Shown: one piece after another, positions 1 to 8,518 of the stretch
Numbering within the stretch: the first letter of the stretch is position 1
How the letters are laid out: every line of letters begins with the position of its first letter
Assembly: GCA_942493375.1 (NCBI GenBank)
Contig: OW818698.1
Location: 6,820,001 to 6,884,000, forward strand
Source: G942493375 sp942493375
GTDB lineage: Bacteria > Armatimonadota > UBA5829
Length of the DNA stretch: 64,000 nucleotides
Direction: 5' to 3'
The notes under the pieces: model-generated
Database searches by the model: none
What the model saw: the letters and a program-made list of their open reading frames with translations, nothing else
Told to the model about the DNA's origin: nothing
Made by a program: the position numbers and the translations under genes

Positions 1-111
1 CTTAGCATATCCGATTGCAGACTTGATAAGCCTTATCGTAGAGACTACAACCTTGTCCCCGGACTTCATTGCTTTTATGAGGTCTTCCTGGAGCTTAAGT
101 TCTGTTGACAT
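1..111 (-). CDS. yqeY: GatB/YqeY-domain protein, N-terminal fragment
   Basis: Only the first 37 codons lie in the window; the gene runs off the left edge. The reading begins MSTELKLQEDLIKAMKSGDK and continues VVSTIRLIKSAIGYAK, which matches the amino-terminal helix pair of the YqeY family (a stand-alone relative of the GatB tail domain, possibly acting on tRNA-dependent amidation; its cellular role is unsettled). It lies 71 bases downstream of rpsU on the same strand, an order common in Firmicutes and related phyla, so the two are probably co-transcribed. Confidence 0.8.
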   Translation of the reverse strand, partial: MSTELKLQEDLIKAMKSGDKVVVSTIRLIKSAIGYAK

Positions 112-128
112 TGAGGAACTACCTGTCT

Positions 129-158
129 GGCTGGTGCATTGAAAACAACACACCAGCC
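129..158 (-). terminator. Hairpin between rpsU and yqeY
   Basis: GGCTGGTG (129-136) and CACCAGCC (151-158) form an 8-bp stem with a 14-base loop. No T-run follows on either strand, so it is more likely an RNA-processing or attenuating hairpin that adjusts yqeY relative to rpsU than a full terminator. Confidence 0.45.
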
Positions 159-182
159 GTTTATATAGCAGACAGAGAAGAG

Positions 183-362
183 TTATGGCTTCTTGGCTTT
201 GCGCTTTCTTGCTGCTTCAGCTTTGCGACGCTTATCGCTGGGCTTTTCATAATGCTCGTGCTCACGAGCCTTTTTGAGAACCCCGTCCTGCTGGAGCACC
301 TTCTTAAAGCGCTTCAGTGCGCTGTCTAGACTCTCGTTGGGTCTAACCTGAACCTGTGCCAA
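183..362 (-). CDS. rpsU: 30S ribosomal protein S21
   Basis: S21 is a small, very basic protein of the 30S subunit, located near the mRNA exit and anti-Shine-Dalgarno region. The 59-residue product starts (M)AQVQVRPNESLDSALKRF and ends in a Lys/Arg-rich tail (RRKAEAARKRKAKKP), the usual S21 pattern and length. The start is a TTG at 360-362, chosen because a strong GGAGGAGGG ribosome-binding site lies just upstream and family homology begins there; the longer in-frame extension upstream has no homology. A good promoter lies about 170 bases upstream (535-564). Confidence 0.93.
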   Translation of the reverse strand: MAQVQVRPNESLDSALKRFKKVLQQDGVLKKAREHEHYEKPSDKRRKAEAARKRKAKKP

Positions 363-534
363 AAAAATCCCTCCTCCGTCGACAGTTTCCGGCCCAATTG
401 TTGGGACTACCCAAATCATTTCAATAACAATCCGGGCTATCTATATACCAAAGGTAAGTGGTCGTATATCTAATAAATACACGCGATCAACTCCACCCCT
501 AAAACACAGCCGTAGTGTCTCACAAGCGTCAATA

Positions 535-564
535 ATTATACCGTATTAATAGTATTGAAGTCAA
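535..564 (-). promoter_or_regulatory. Sigma-70-type promoter for rpsU
   Basis: Read on the minus strand: -35 TTGACT (559-564), 18-base spacer, -10 TATAAT (535-540). The predicted transcript start is near 528, giving a leader of about 165 nt before rpsU. The leader holds no riboswitch class that I recognise. Confidence 0.75.
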
Positions 565-568
565 GTAA

Positions 569-1036
569 TTATCGACCGTTTCGGTAAAAACGCAATACGC
601 TCTGTCCTGTTTGTTCGTCATATTCCAACAATTCTGCTGTGTACTCTGTTCCTTCGCAGAGAGTCTCATTCACTGTCCTTACGGTTTCGACAAACATACG
701 GGCTATCGGATAGTTATTGGCTCTCATATGCATTACTGCCGGGGATGCAAGAACTCTCATCACTAATTCATTCGGCTTATCTTCGAACTCCACTTCCCCG
801 CCCTCTATCTGGTAGATGCGTTCGTAGTGTTCTTTGATAGCCGCCAACCCGCGTACTTTTATGGCTTCAGTCAGAGGTTTGTAGAAATCTCTGGTGAACT
901 GTTTTAGATAGTCTATTACTGCCTCTTCCCCATATTTTGTATGCAGGTATTCTATACCTGTGCTCAGCGCTCCGTGGAAATCCTTATGCAGATATACGTT
1001 GTCGGAAGCCTTTACATCCATTCTCTCTTTAGGCAT
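569..1036 (-). CDS. Conserved hypothetical protein, 155 aa
   Basis: I do not recognise this protein with confidence. It has no signal peptide or membrane segment, is acidic, and is predicted mostly alpha-helical in its first half (FHGALSTGIEYLHTKYGEEA, then a YLKQFTRDFYKPL helix). The arrangement recalls the L-2-amino-thiazoline-4-carboxylate hydrolase-like family, but only weakly. The ATG at 1034-1036 is chosen because it overlaps the stop of the upstream sialidase-like gene by 8 bases (translational coupling) and because the longer frame runs inside that gene. The coupling implies a shared function, perhaps modification or processing of whatever the sialidase-like protein acts on. Confidence 0.6.
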   Translation of the reverse strand: MPKERMDVKASDNVYLHKDFHGALSTGIEYLHTKYGEEAVIDYLKQFTRDFYKPLTEAIKVRGLAAIKEHYERIYQIEGGEVEFEDKPNELVMRVLASPAVMHMRANNYPIARMFVETVRTVNETLCEGTEYTAELLEYDEQTGQSVLRFYRNGR

Positions 1037-2291
1037 GATCACTCTCCAAATGTAGAATATAGCGGTAACTGTCAGATTCGTAGTATTTGATCGGATCTTC
1101 AGCAATAGAGCACAGGCTCCCATATCTGGTCAGGTAAAGCTCTATGTCGTGGGTTTCCCTGTTCTCAAACACCGAAAAATTACTCAGTTGCAAATCGTCA
1201 CTATCTGATTCCTGCTTATAATCTATGACAAACACACTGTCTTTGATAATTGCAGGGATTTCTTCATTTATCTCAGCAATGATCAATGGATGTCTGGGCA
1301 TATTTCCCTTTGGAGGATCTGGGACAATATTACCTATCCAATACAGTTTACCTGTAACAGAATGCCGTATAGTTCTGTGAATGCTGGAAGGTGAATAGAA
1401 CCTGTTTCCATCCTCGAATTTAAGCTCAGCGACAGGAGCTAGAGTTTTCCCGCCGTCATTCGATATAGAGAACCACTTTCGGCCTTCAGTAAGTTCTGTA
1501 TCGCTGCCTCGCCATATGACAAGCAGGCGTCCATCTTTGAGCTCTGCTACTTCAGGTTCCATCAAGCCTCTGCAAGAAACCGATCTCGGCACCCAAACAC
1601 AATCGCCGTGAGTCCATGTGTATTCACGCTGCTCAGGATTCCAGGTCCCAATGAAACACATTGATCCAATATTACGGGATTCGGATGGTATATCCCAGCT
1701 GCCAAATTTGCGCTCCGGATCAGGATCAGTTGCAGCGGAAGGGATTCGAATACAAACACCCGCATGAACCAGAGTTCCATTGGAGTGTCGGATTATGTTG
1801 TTTCCCATGTATATTTGATTGTTTTCAATAAATGCTGGATCAAATGGGTTGTTTTCGTCGAAGTATGCGCCTGGCTCATACCGCAACTGATCCGGTTCGC
1901 TCCAGGTCTTACCTAGATCATCAGATGTTCTGACATAACACTGATTGAAGTAGAATGATCGCTCCGGAGTGTTTATACAGGCTTGACGCAGCCAAACGCC
2001 TAGACTGATATTAGCAATTGGATCCCAGAATGGCATCGGAGGATACCACTGCATCACGTTTCCATCTCTGAACTCCACGATCTGAGGTAAGGCTTCAAAT
2101 TCAGACCACGTCCGTCCGTTGTTATGTGACCACCTGCGCATAGGATCGATCGGCATATCGTCCCGCCCTGCACATTCCTGACAGTGGATTTCAATTCTAT
2201 CCAAACCCGGGCCAGTGTAGGCCACACCAACCATTTGTGCCATACCAGGACCCGGAGATTTGCTGTACAGAGATTTGGTTACACTAAACAT
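1029..2291 (-). CDS. Sialidase-like (BNR/Asp-box repeat) six-bladed propeller protein
   Basis: The roughly 420-residue product carries Asp-box repeats typical of exo-alpha-sialidases and related propellers: SHNNGRTWSE, SDDLGKTWSE and SNDGGKTLAP. No signal peptide is visible, so it may be cytoplasmic or exported by another route. Sialidases release terminal sialic acid, but many Asp-box proteins have other substrates, and I cannot identify a full Arg triad/Tyr-Glu set by eye. The start is ATG at 2289-2291; a TTG two codons upstream is an alternative. It is translationally coupled to the small unknown gene that follows. Confidence 0.75.
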   Translation of the reverse strand: MFSVTKSLYSKSPGPGMAQMVGVAYTGPGLDRIEIHCQECAGRDDMPIDPMRRWSHNNGRTWSEFEALPQIVEFRDGNVMQWYPPMPFWDPIANISLGVWLRQACINTPERSFYFNQCYVRTSDDLGKTWSEPDQLRYEPGAYFDENNPFDPAFIENNQIYMGNNIIRHSNGTLVHAGVCIRIPSAATDPDPERKFGSWDIPSESRNIGSMCFIGTWNPEQREYTWTHGDCVWVPRSVSCRGLMEPEVAELKDGRLLVIWRGSDTELTEGRKWFSISNDGGKTLAPVAELKFEDGNRFYSPSSIHRTIRHSVTGKLYWIGNIVPDPPKGNMPRHPLIIAEINEEIPAIIKDSVFVIDYKQESDSDDLQLSNFSVFENRETHDIELYLTRYGSLCSIAEDPIKYYESDSYRYILHLESDHA

Positions 2292-2465
2292 TTGCAAACC
2301 AGCTTTCAGATATCAGCTATTGAATATACAAATTGTGATATCTATCCAGCATTGTAGCGGTCTTTTGAGTGTTTGACAAATGTTACGAAATAAAACGGGG
2401 TAGCGGTTAGAATTACACAGGTTTCTGTCCACTATCCCATTCTATCTAATCAAGGATCAATCTAG

Positions 2466-4184
2466 TTAGTCCAGTTCAAGGATCATATCCTCTACTGTTC
2501 CGCCAGTTGGGATCATAGGCAGAACACAGGCCTCTCTGGCAACATGGATATCTATCAGACAAGGACGGTCAGTAATCTCCAGTGATTGTCTTATTGCCGC
2601 TTCAATATCTTCGGTCTTTTCAACACGTATCGCTGCAGCACCGTATGCCTGTGCGAGCATCAGGAAGTCAGGCTGAGCTGAGATATCAGTTGCTGCATAT
2701 CGTCTGTCATAGAAAAGCTGCTGCCACTGTCTTACCATTCCCAGGAATCCGTTGTTGAAAAGCAATATTTTAATTGGTAGATGATTCTCAACCGCAGTCA
2801 TCATCTCCTGGCTGTTCATAAGGAAACCGCCGTCCCCCTGGATTACGAAGACATTTTCATCAGGAAATGCCACTTGAGCACCCATAGCTGCCGGTAGGCC
2901 GAAACCCATTGTACCGAGACCACCTGAACTGATGAACCCTCTGGCACGTTCAACATCAAGCATTTGCGCTGCCCACATTTGATGCTGGCCAACATCGGTT
3001 GTCACTATTGCCTGGCCATTCGTAATATTGTTTAGTGCTGCGAATATGTCTTCCGGCATGCATCGCCCGTTTTCCCCGTTCTGTCGGGTCAGGTGGCTGT
3101 CACGGAATTCTTCCAACTGCTCCAGCCATGACTCTCTTGATGCCGCTTCACACATTGTTTCAAGACTGGACAACACGCGACCGGCATCGTCGACAATAGA
3201 AATATCCGGCTGTCGGATTTTCCGTATCTCCGCAGGATCAATATCTATATGAACGATATTGGCATTTGGTGCAAAACCGGACAGTTTTCCGGTAGACCGG
3301 TCACTGAAACGCATTCCGACAGCTATAAGCAGGTCGCACTCTTTAGCGGCATAATTGGCGCAAGGTTGCCCGTGCATACCAATCATCCCCATGTTTAACC
3401 GTTCAGCGTCCGGAAATGCGCCTTTACCCATAAATGTGTAGGCGACAGGTATCTGGTTCTTGTGGGCCAGCTTTGCCAGTGCTTCAGCTGCCCCTGAGAT
3501 AATTGTGCCACCGCCTGACAATATCAATGGGCGTTTTGACGCAGTAAGAAACTGCACAGCCTTTTCAATTTTCTCTGGCTGAGTGGTTAATGTCGGCTTA
3601 TATGAGCGTATATCAACATCCGTTGGATGTATGTAATCAGTCTCAGCAAATGAGACATCAATTGGGATATCCACTACAACAGGTCCGGGGCGACCAGTGG
3701 AAGCTATGAAAAACGCCTCGTGTATGCACTTTGCAATGTCGTCAGCGCTCTTAACCAGCATGCTGTGCTTTGATATAGGCATAGCGACACCAGTCATGTC
3801 GGCTTCCTGAAACGCATCAGTGCCTAGCTTGAATGTCGCTACCTGTCCAGTGATTGCCACCATTGGAACTGAATCCATATAGGCTGTTGCAATCCCTGTA
3901 ACCAGGTTAAGTGCGCCAGGGCCTGATGTTGCAAGGCAGACACCAACTCTCCCAGTTGCTCTGGCATATCCGTCTGCAGCGTGAACAGCCCCTTGCTCGT
4001 GCCTGGTCAGTATATGACGGATCTTGCCTTCCATCAAAACATCGTGAATTGGAATTGTGGCGGCTCCCGGATACCCGAAAATTACCTCCACGCCCTCATC
4101 TGCAAGGGCCTCGACTAGCGCGCGGGCTCCTATCATTCTTACAGGCTTAGAACCTGTGTTGTTACTGTCTGTCCGTGTGCTCAT
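2466..4184 (-). CDS. ilvB: Acetolactate synthase, large (catalytic) subunit
   Basis: This ThDP-dependent enzyme condenses two pyruvates to acetolactate, or pyruvate with 2-oxobutyrate, in Val/Leu/Ile synthesis. The three ThDP-fold domains are evident: the N-terminal domain has GYPGAATIPIHD and the catalytic Glu63 (RHEQGAVHAADGYARA), a central FAD/CoA-like domain follows, and the C-terminal ThDP motif GDGG starts at residue 450 with the NN pair at 478-479. The length (572) is normal. AGGAGAGG precedes the ATG. No regulatory subunit (ilvH) or other ilv/leu gene is adjacent, which is unusual. The gene is preceded by a T-box leader (about 4300-4590) and by a dispersed palindrome between the T-box terminator and the start codon. 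Confidence 0.93.
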   Translation of the reverse strand: MSTRTDSNNTGSKPVRMIGARALVEALADEGVEVIFGYPGAATIPIHDVLMEGKIRHILTRHEQGAVHAADGYARATGRVGVCLATSGPGALNLVTGIATAYMDSVPMVAITGQVATFKLGTDAFQEADMTGVAMPISKHSMLVKSADDIAKCIHEAFFIASTGRPGPVVVDIPIDVSFAETDYIHPTDVDIRSYKPTLTTQPEKIEKAVQFLTASKRPLILSGGGTIISGAAEALAKLAHKNQIPVAYTFMGKGAFPDAERLNMGMIGMHGQPCANYAAKECDLLIAVGMRFSDRSTGKLSGFAPNANIVHIDIDPAEIRKIRQPDISIVDDAGRVLSSLETMCEAASRESWLEQLEEFRDSHLTRQNGENGRCMPEDIFAALNNITNGQAIVTTDVGQHQMWAAQMLDVERARGFISSGGLGTMGFGLPAAMGAQVAFPDENVFVIQGDGGFLMNSQEMMTAVENHLPIKILLFNNGFLGMVRQWQQLFYDRRYAATDISAQPDFLMLAQAYGAAAIRVEKTEDIEAAIRQSLEITDRPCLIDIHVAREACVLPMIPTGGTVEDMILELD

Positions 4185-4212
4185 TTTGGTCCTCTCCTTT
4201 GTGAAAAAAACT

Positions 4213-4290
4213 AGCCCGCATTATTTATGACTGATTTAGCTTTTGTCCCTACTGCCGGACAAAAGCGAAGTTTGGTGAATAAAGCGGGCT
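4213..4290. repeat. Dispersed nested palindrome, copy A
   Basis: Outer arms AGCCCGC (4213-4219) and GCGGGCT (4284-4290) enclose ATTATTTA/GAATAAA arms and an inner hairpin GCTTTTGTCC-CTACTGCC-GGACAAAAGC. Four related copies (50449-50570, 50710-50810, 56885-56964, 58510-58584) share the core TTCACCAAACTTCGCTTTTG in the opposite orientation. It has no coding capacity and resembles a MITE or REP-type element. It sits in the ilvB leader between the T-box terminator and the start codon. Confidence 0.8.
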
Positions 4291-4299
4291 ATAAATTAA

Positions 4300-4590
4300 A
4301 CGCGAAAAGCCTCTCGATCCCATACAGGGACGAGAGGCTGATATGCCTTCGTGGTACCACCCTGCTTCGTTGATATCTTGCGAATACCAACCTCCGGGTA
4401 CTTGGAATAGTTCCGTCATACCCTGGTCCTGTAACGGGAACCCCCCGTGATCCGCTAACTCGTAAATGAGCTTCACAGATCCAGCTCCGAGGCGACATTC
4501 GGTTCGTTTTCGGATACCGGTTTCCAGCAACTCCGGCTCTCTGTGATCCTACTTCGAGCTTACTCTTCCTCTTCACAGCATTTGAAGCAT
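4300..4590 (-). promoter_or_regulatory. T-box riboswitch (tRNA-sensing leader) of ilvB
   Basis: On the minus strand the leader has the class hallmarks in order: a Stem I region with an AGTA/GGA-type loop E and AGAGAGCCGG...ACCGG distal elements, the T-box bulge AGGGTGGTACCACG (about 4350-4363), and a rho-independent terminator AGCCTCTCGTCCC-TGTA-GGGATCGAGAGGCT followed by TTTT (4308-4339). Uncharged cognate tRNA should favour the antiterminator and switch on ilvB. The specifier lies around GAATGTCGCCTCGGAGC; a GUC (valine) reading is attractive but I cannot fix the register by eye. A possible promoter lies at about 4605-4635 (TTGACG with a long spacer to TATAAT-like sequence). Confidence 0.9.
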
Positions 4591-4650
4591 TTCAAATCCA
4601 TATATATAATCCCATGCTTCCTGGTTAAACGTCAAGTGGTATGAGTAGCC

Positions 4651-7581
4651 TCAAACCACGCTTACAAGTTTGACACTTCCCATAAGTCCTGAGGATTTGG
4701 GAGTAAGTGACAGCAGGTTCAACATAGAATTTGAGACCCTTAACGTCAGCGTACTCCGGTTATTAGTTACCATATCGGTGATGTCTACTTCCCATGGTCT
4801 CCACAGTCGGACGCCAGCCTGCTTGCCGTCTATCAGTACTTCCACACAATCATTTACGTCTTCAACGCAGACCAAAAGCCTGGAATTGCGGGCCATTTTC
4901 TTTACACGAAAACTCTGACTGTAGTCAGCGGAGCCGGAGTAGAATGGATACCCAAACTCTGTCCATGAACCACACATTGCTGCATCATAAGGAGGAATAA
5001 TAGCATTCCGGTCTCTTGAACATCCAAATCTACCAAGCAGGAATGCTGGTCCGTTTAGGAATTGCGGCTGTCCAGCCCATGCAGAGTGTGCAATGGTTAT
5101 ACACAGTTCATTGGAGCCTTCGATCACAGCATCTGAGATATCCAGCGTTTTGAAACCGTCATCCAGGAACCATCCGAAATCAGGCTTTTCATAAAGAGTT
5201 TTGTTGACTCTGATGGTTATGTTCATCGAACCCATCAGGCTGGAGCGATACTCTATGTCATCAAGCATCAATTCCAGCTTGTCAGGCATGTATTCACAGT
5301 CAAACTTGGTAGTATAGGACATAGTCTGAGTGCCTTCACGGGAACCCATTTGGAGCTTCCATTCATTAAGTGGGATCACGTTTGGACTCAGCGTCGAGAA
5401 TGTCCATTCATCCGGAAATGTGTATACTTCACGTCTGGACTTAACGATTACCGGTAAGGATTCTGATGCCTTTGTTTCATCAATTGCCAGGATAGTACTC
5501 TCACAAGGACCTAGTTCAATTGTTGCTTTGATACCTCCAGCTTCGGAGGCCACCTCACTTGCATTGCTAACTTTACCAGTCTCTGGATCCCAGAGTTCAC
5601 ACAGACCTTCCACCTGAGTCCATATAGTAAACTTGATCTTTGTTTCTCCTACATTGGTGAGGAAGAATACCTGTTGATTTTCACAAGCTCTTATGTGGCA
5701 GCGGATATCCTCAGATGATCCACCATCGATTGCTGTTATCTTAGGCTCAGCAGGTATCTGATGCGTTAGGAGTGTCTTGAGCGCTGTCAGTAGCTCATCA
5801 TAACTCAGATCTTGTGCGGCGATATGAGTTGCTCCTGAAAGGTTTTGGAATCCTGGTGCAGTTGTAATAATAACCGCCCGGCCGCCTCCACTCATAAATT
5901 CTTCAACCAGCTTACGTGTCCCTGAACGGATAGCCGAAGAATGCGCTACCAGGACGTCAAATGTTTCTCCTGCAATATATAGATGCCCATCACTGACGCT
6001 GCAGCCAGCCAGTAACTTGTCACTTATTATGTCATAGTCTAAATGCAACCTTGGCAGTAGGGAACAACATGCATCAAAGCCATCACTTATACGCCTTGCG
6101 TCTCCTCCATCAACTTCCGGAGCATATGCTGACTGGAATGCTTGAATAGGATAATACAGAGCTACTCGTGCTTTGTGGATGCCTTGCCGGAGTGCATAGG
6201 ATATTCTTCCGACATAATCTGTAAACGTTCGATGATATTGCCAGCTGGGCAGGTAATTGTGGGCCGGAGGAGCATCATTTTTACGGTATCCCTCTATACT
6301 GTAGAAGATGGCATGCGGACAAAGCATATTGATACCAAGGCTGTACTGCCAGTCGGTCATCAGTTTCGTTCGTTCAGGGGTCAATCCCCAACCCGCACAA
6401 CCAAAAGACTCACTGATGACAGTCGTTTTACCGCTCATATGCGCCGTGGAACTTGCCAGCTTGCGTCCGGTTATATTTGTATGGACAACTGGGACGTTAG
6501 GCATTCCATAATAGCCGTGTTCTGTAACATCGCTGAGGTGATCCGTACCGGGTATATCCATCATTGAGAGAGTAGGGTAGGGGTCAGATTCAAAGATCGT
6601 GTTGTAATACAGACCTTCCTCAAGCAGCATATGTCCAGTCAATTTGAGTGAGTGCTTTTCACACCATTCTTTATAAGGCAGGAAGAACGACCGCATATAC
6701 AGGTTAACTGTGGATTTTTGGAATAATCTGCGTATTTGTCCTGTGGCACTGTCCAAATCATAAAAAATATGCGGGAGGAACTCTGCAATCGTCAGGTTAT
6801 GCAGACTGTTCATATCTTCAGCAATTGCATCATTCCACGGAACCAGTCTTGCATTGTCACGCTGACAATACCACATACCGTTGTGATGCCAGGGGAGTAG
6901 TGTGGGTTCGTCAGTGAAAATACCCTTGATTACATTGCCGAAGTATTTCCCGAGAGCCTCTTCGTAAGGAACCAGGGCTGTGTCGAAAAAATAGCGCATT
7001 GCTTCAACACTGAGATAATCTACCCCGTATACAACATCGTTGGCGTCCTCAATGGTACCTTTTACAAAAACAGCGACTTTCCAGTCAGGTGAAGGGGCTT
7101 TCCATTCAATCAGACCATTACGTATATGCTCTTTCATATCAATGTGAGAGACATTGGGGGTATCAGGTGAAAAAGCGTAAGCCAGCAGCACGTCACCCTG
7201 GGGTACTTTGGTCCTGATAATTCCCTGCGGGTCAGCGGAATCTTCAGTCAGGGATACGAATTTGGGACGGTATTCACGGATACGACTGACTTTCAGATCA
7301 CCGATTCCACTTGGAAATCCGTTTTCATCATACAACCAAACTTCCAATCCTACGCTGGCGGCTGTTTCAATTGCCTTGCGAATACAGTCCATCCATTCCC
7401 TGGAAAGGTATTCAGTCTCAAGACCAAACCTGGCATGTATGAAGAAACCCCCAAGACCCTTCTCGTGGAAATCCAGAATCTGTTTCTCAACTTGTTCCGG
7501 ACGGATTTTTGAATTCCAAAACCAGAATGGCATAGGACGGAAAGTAGATGGTGGTTGTGCGAAAGTCTCTCTATTAAGCAT
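4651..7581 (-). CDS. Large glycoside hydrolase, GH106-like (alpha-L-rhamnosidase type)
   Basis: The 976-residue protein begins with a (beta/alpha)8-type segment containing PMPFWFWNSKI, KGLGGFFIHARFGLE and EVWLYDENGFPSG, which resembles the GH106/rhamnosidase-like group (FWFWNG, GIGGV, WLYDE motifs). A GATase-like segment follows at about residues 480-600, and the C-terminal third looks like a galactose-binding/beta-sandwich domain (residues ~720-970). No signal peptide is seen, so it may act on imported oligosaccharides. Substrate is not certain; rhamnosides or other 6-deoxy-sugar glycosides are the best guess. It is divergent from the SDR-dgoD operon, with a candidate operator between them. 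Confidence 0.65.
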   Translation of the reverse strand: MLNRETFAQPPSTFRPMPFWFWNSKIRPEQVEKQILDFHEKGLGGFFIHARFGLETEYLSREWMDCIRKAIETAASVGLEVWLYDENGFPSGIGDLKVSRIREYRPKFVSLTEDSADPQGIIRTKVPQGDVLLAYAFSPDTPNVSHIDMKEHIRNGLIEWKAPSPDWKVAVFVKGTIEDANDVVYGVDYLSVEAMRYFFDTALVPYEEALGKYFGNVIKGIFTDEPTLLPWHHNGMWYCQRDNARLVPWNDAIAEDMNSLHNLTIAEFLPHIFYDLDSATGQIRRLFQKSTVNLYMRSFFLPYKEWCEKHSLKLTGHMLLEEGLYYNTIFESDPYPTLSMMDIPGTDHLSDVTEHGYYGMPNVPVVHTNITGRKLASSTAHMSGKTTVISESFGCAGWGLTPERTKLMTDWQYSLGINMLCPHAIFYSIEGYRKNDAPPAHNYLPSWQYHRTFTDYVGRISYALRQGIHKARVALYYPIQAFQSAYAPEVDGGDARRISDGFDACCSLLPRLHLDYDIISDKLLAGCSVSDGHLYIAGETFDVLVAHSSAIRSGTRKLVEEFMSGGGRAVIITTAPGFQNLSGATHIAAQDLSYDELLTALKTLLTHQIPAEPKITAIDGGSSEDIRCHIRACENQQVFFLTNVGETKIKFTIWTQVEGLCELWDPETGKVSNASEVASEAGGIKATIELGPCESTILAIDETKASESLPVIVKSRREVYTFPDEWTFSTLSPNVIPLNEWKLQMGSREGTQTMSYTTKFDCEYMPDKLELMLDDIEYRSSLMGSMNITIRVNKTLYEKPDFGWFLDDGFKTLDISDAVIEGSNELCITIAHSAWAGQPQFLNGPAFLLGRFGCSRDRNAIIPPYDAAMCGSWTEFGYPFYSGSADYSQSFRVKKMARNSRLLVCVEDVNDCVEVLIDGKQAGVRLWRPWEVDITDMVTNNRSTLTLRVSNSMLNLLSLTPKSSGLMGSVKLVSVV

Positions 7582-7610
7582 AATCTTATTTTACAACGAT
7601 GGAGATATAG

Positions 7611-7627
7611 TGTAAACCTGGTTTATA
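7611..7627. promoter_or_regulatory. Candidate LacI/GntR-type operator in the divergent promoter region
   Basis: TGTAAACC-T-GGTTTATA is an inverted repeat (7 of 8 arm positions match) 30 bases upstream of the GH106-like gene. A further half-site GTTTACAC lies at 7711-7718, just before the SDR start. TGTAAAC/GTTTACA is typical of LacI-family operators. No regulator gene is adjacent, so the call rests only on symmetry and position. Confidence 0.4.
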
Positions 7628-7730
7628 TAGATGTGACCAATTCCGAAGGAAATACTACTTTATCTGGGTAAGTTCTAAAGGACAGAACCGGCGGTTACTG
7701 CCACTTTATAGTTTACACGTGAGGGAAATA

Positions 7731-8492
7731 TTGAGTAATTCTAGAAAGACTGCGTTAGTTACGGGTGCGAGCAGGGGGATAGGACGCTCCATAGCTCTTG
7801 CCTTGGCTGATAATGGATATGATATCGGGATAAATTATGTTAAATCCGAAGAAAAAGCCCAGGAAGTATGTGATCTCGTAAAAGCTAAAGGTGTCGACTC
7901 TTTCTGCATACAGGGAGATATATCGAACATGCAGGATATTACCAGTATGTTCGATAGCTTTTTTGGACACTTCGGAAAAATTGATCTACTGGTAAATAAT
8001 GCCGGCATAACCAAGTGTGCCCCGTTTCTGGAGACTACTGAAGAGTTATGGAACCAGGTTACCAGTACGGACTGGAAAGGTTCGTATTTCTGTGCTCAGA
8101 GAGCTGCAAAGAGTATGGTAGAAGCCGGGCACGGTGGAGTTATTATTAATATCTCATCCAATCAACAAGATGGTTGCTGGCCGGCATCCAGCGTCTATGG
8201 CCCCACAAAAGCCGCACTAAATAAATTCACAAAACATGCCGCATTGGAACTGGCAAGACACGGAATCAGAGTATTGTCCATTGCTCCAGGATATACAACA
8301 GCATCTGACCATAATACATCCCCGAATGGAACCTCAGCACGCATACCTGCGGGTAGATTTGCCAGCTACGAAGAGATCGGTGATGCAGTGGTATTTCTGG
8401 CATCAGATAAGGCAGGATTTATCACTGGAACGTGTCTGACGATTGATGGTGGGGCTTTACTTCCTGTACTTACAGAAAACCCATATGTGTAA
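7731..8492 (+). CDS. Short-chain dehydrogenase/reductase (likely sugar 1-dehydrogenase)
   Basis: A classical SDR of 253 residues: cofactor motif TGASRGIG (11-18), NNAG (89-92), the catalytic Ser near ISSNQ (142-143) and Tyr156-x3-Lys160 (YGPTK). The TTG at 7731 is chosen because GAGGG lies 6 bases upstream and homology begins SRKTALVTG; a GTG at 7719 is the alternative. It lies 26 bases before dgoD. In that context it probably oxidises an aldose to its lactone, feeding the dehydratase, although SDRs of this type are also annotated as 3-oxoacyl-ACP reductases. Direction and substrate are inference. Confidence 0.75.
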   Translation: MSNSRKTALVTGASRGIGRSIALALADNGYDIGINYVKSEEKAQEVCDLVKAKGVDSFCIQGDISNMQDITSMFDSFFGHFGKIDLLVNNAGITKCAPFLETTEELWNQVTSTDWKGSYFCAQRAAKSMVEAGHGGVIINISSNQQDGCWPASSVYGPTKAALNKFTKHAALELARHGIRVLSIAPGYTTASDHNTSPNGTSARIPAGRFASYEEIGDAVVFLASDKAGFITGTCLTIDGGALLPVLTENPYV

Positions 8493-8518
8493 CACGACCA
8501 TAAATATAGAGGAATAAT

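Noticed and set aside
4249..4576. Open frames of 93-95 codons over the T-box
   Set aside because: They coincide with the T-box leader and read through its stems; the structured RNA explains the sequence.
6142..6567. 141-codon plus-strand frame inside the GH106-like gene
   Set aside because: It is antisense to a continuous, motif-containing coding frame and lacks a start signal.
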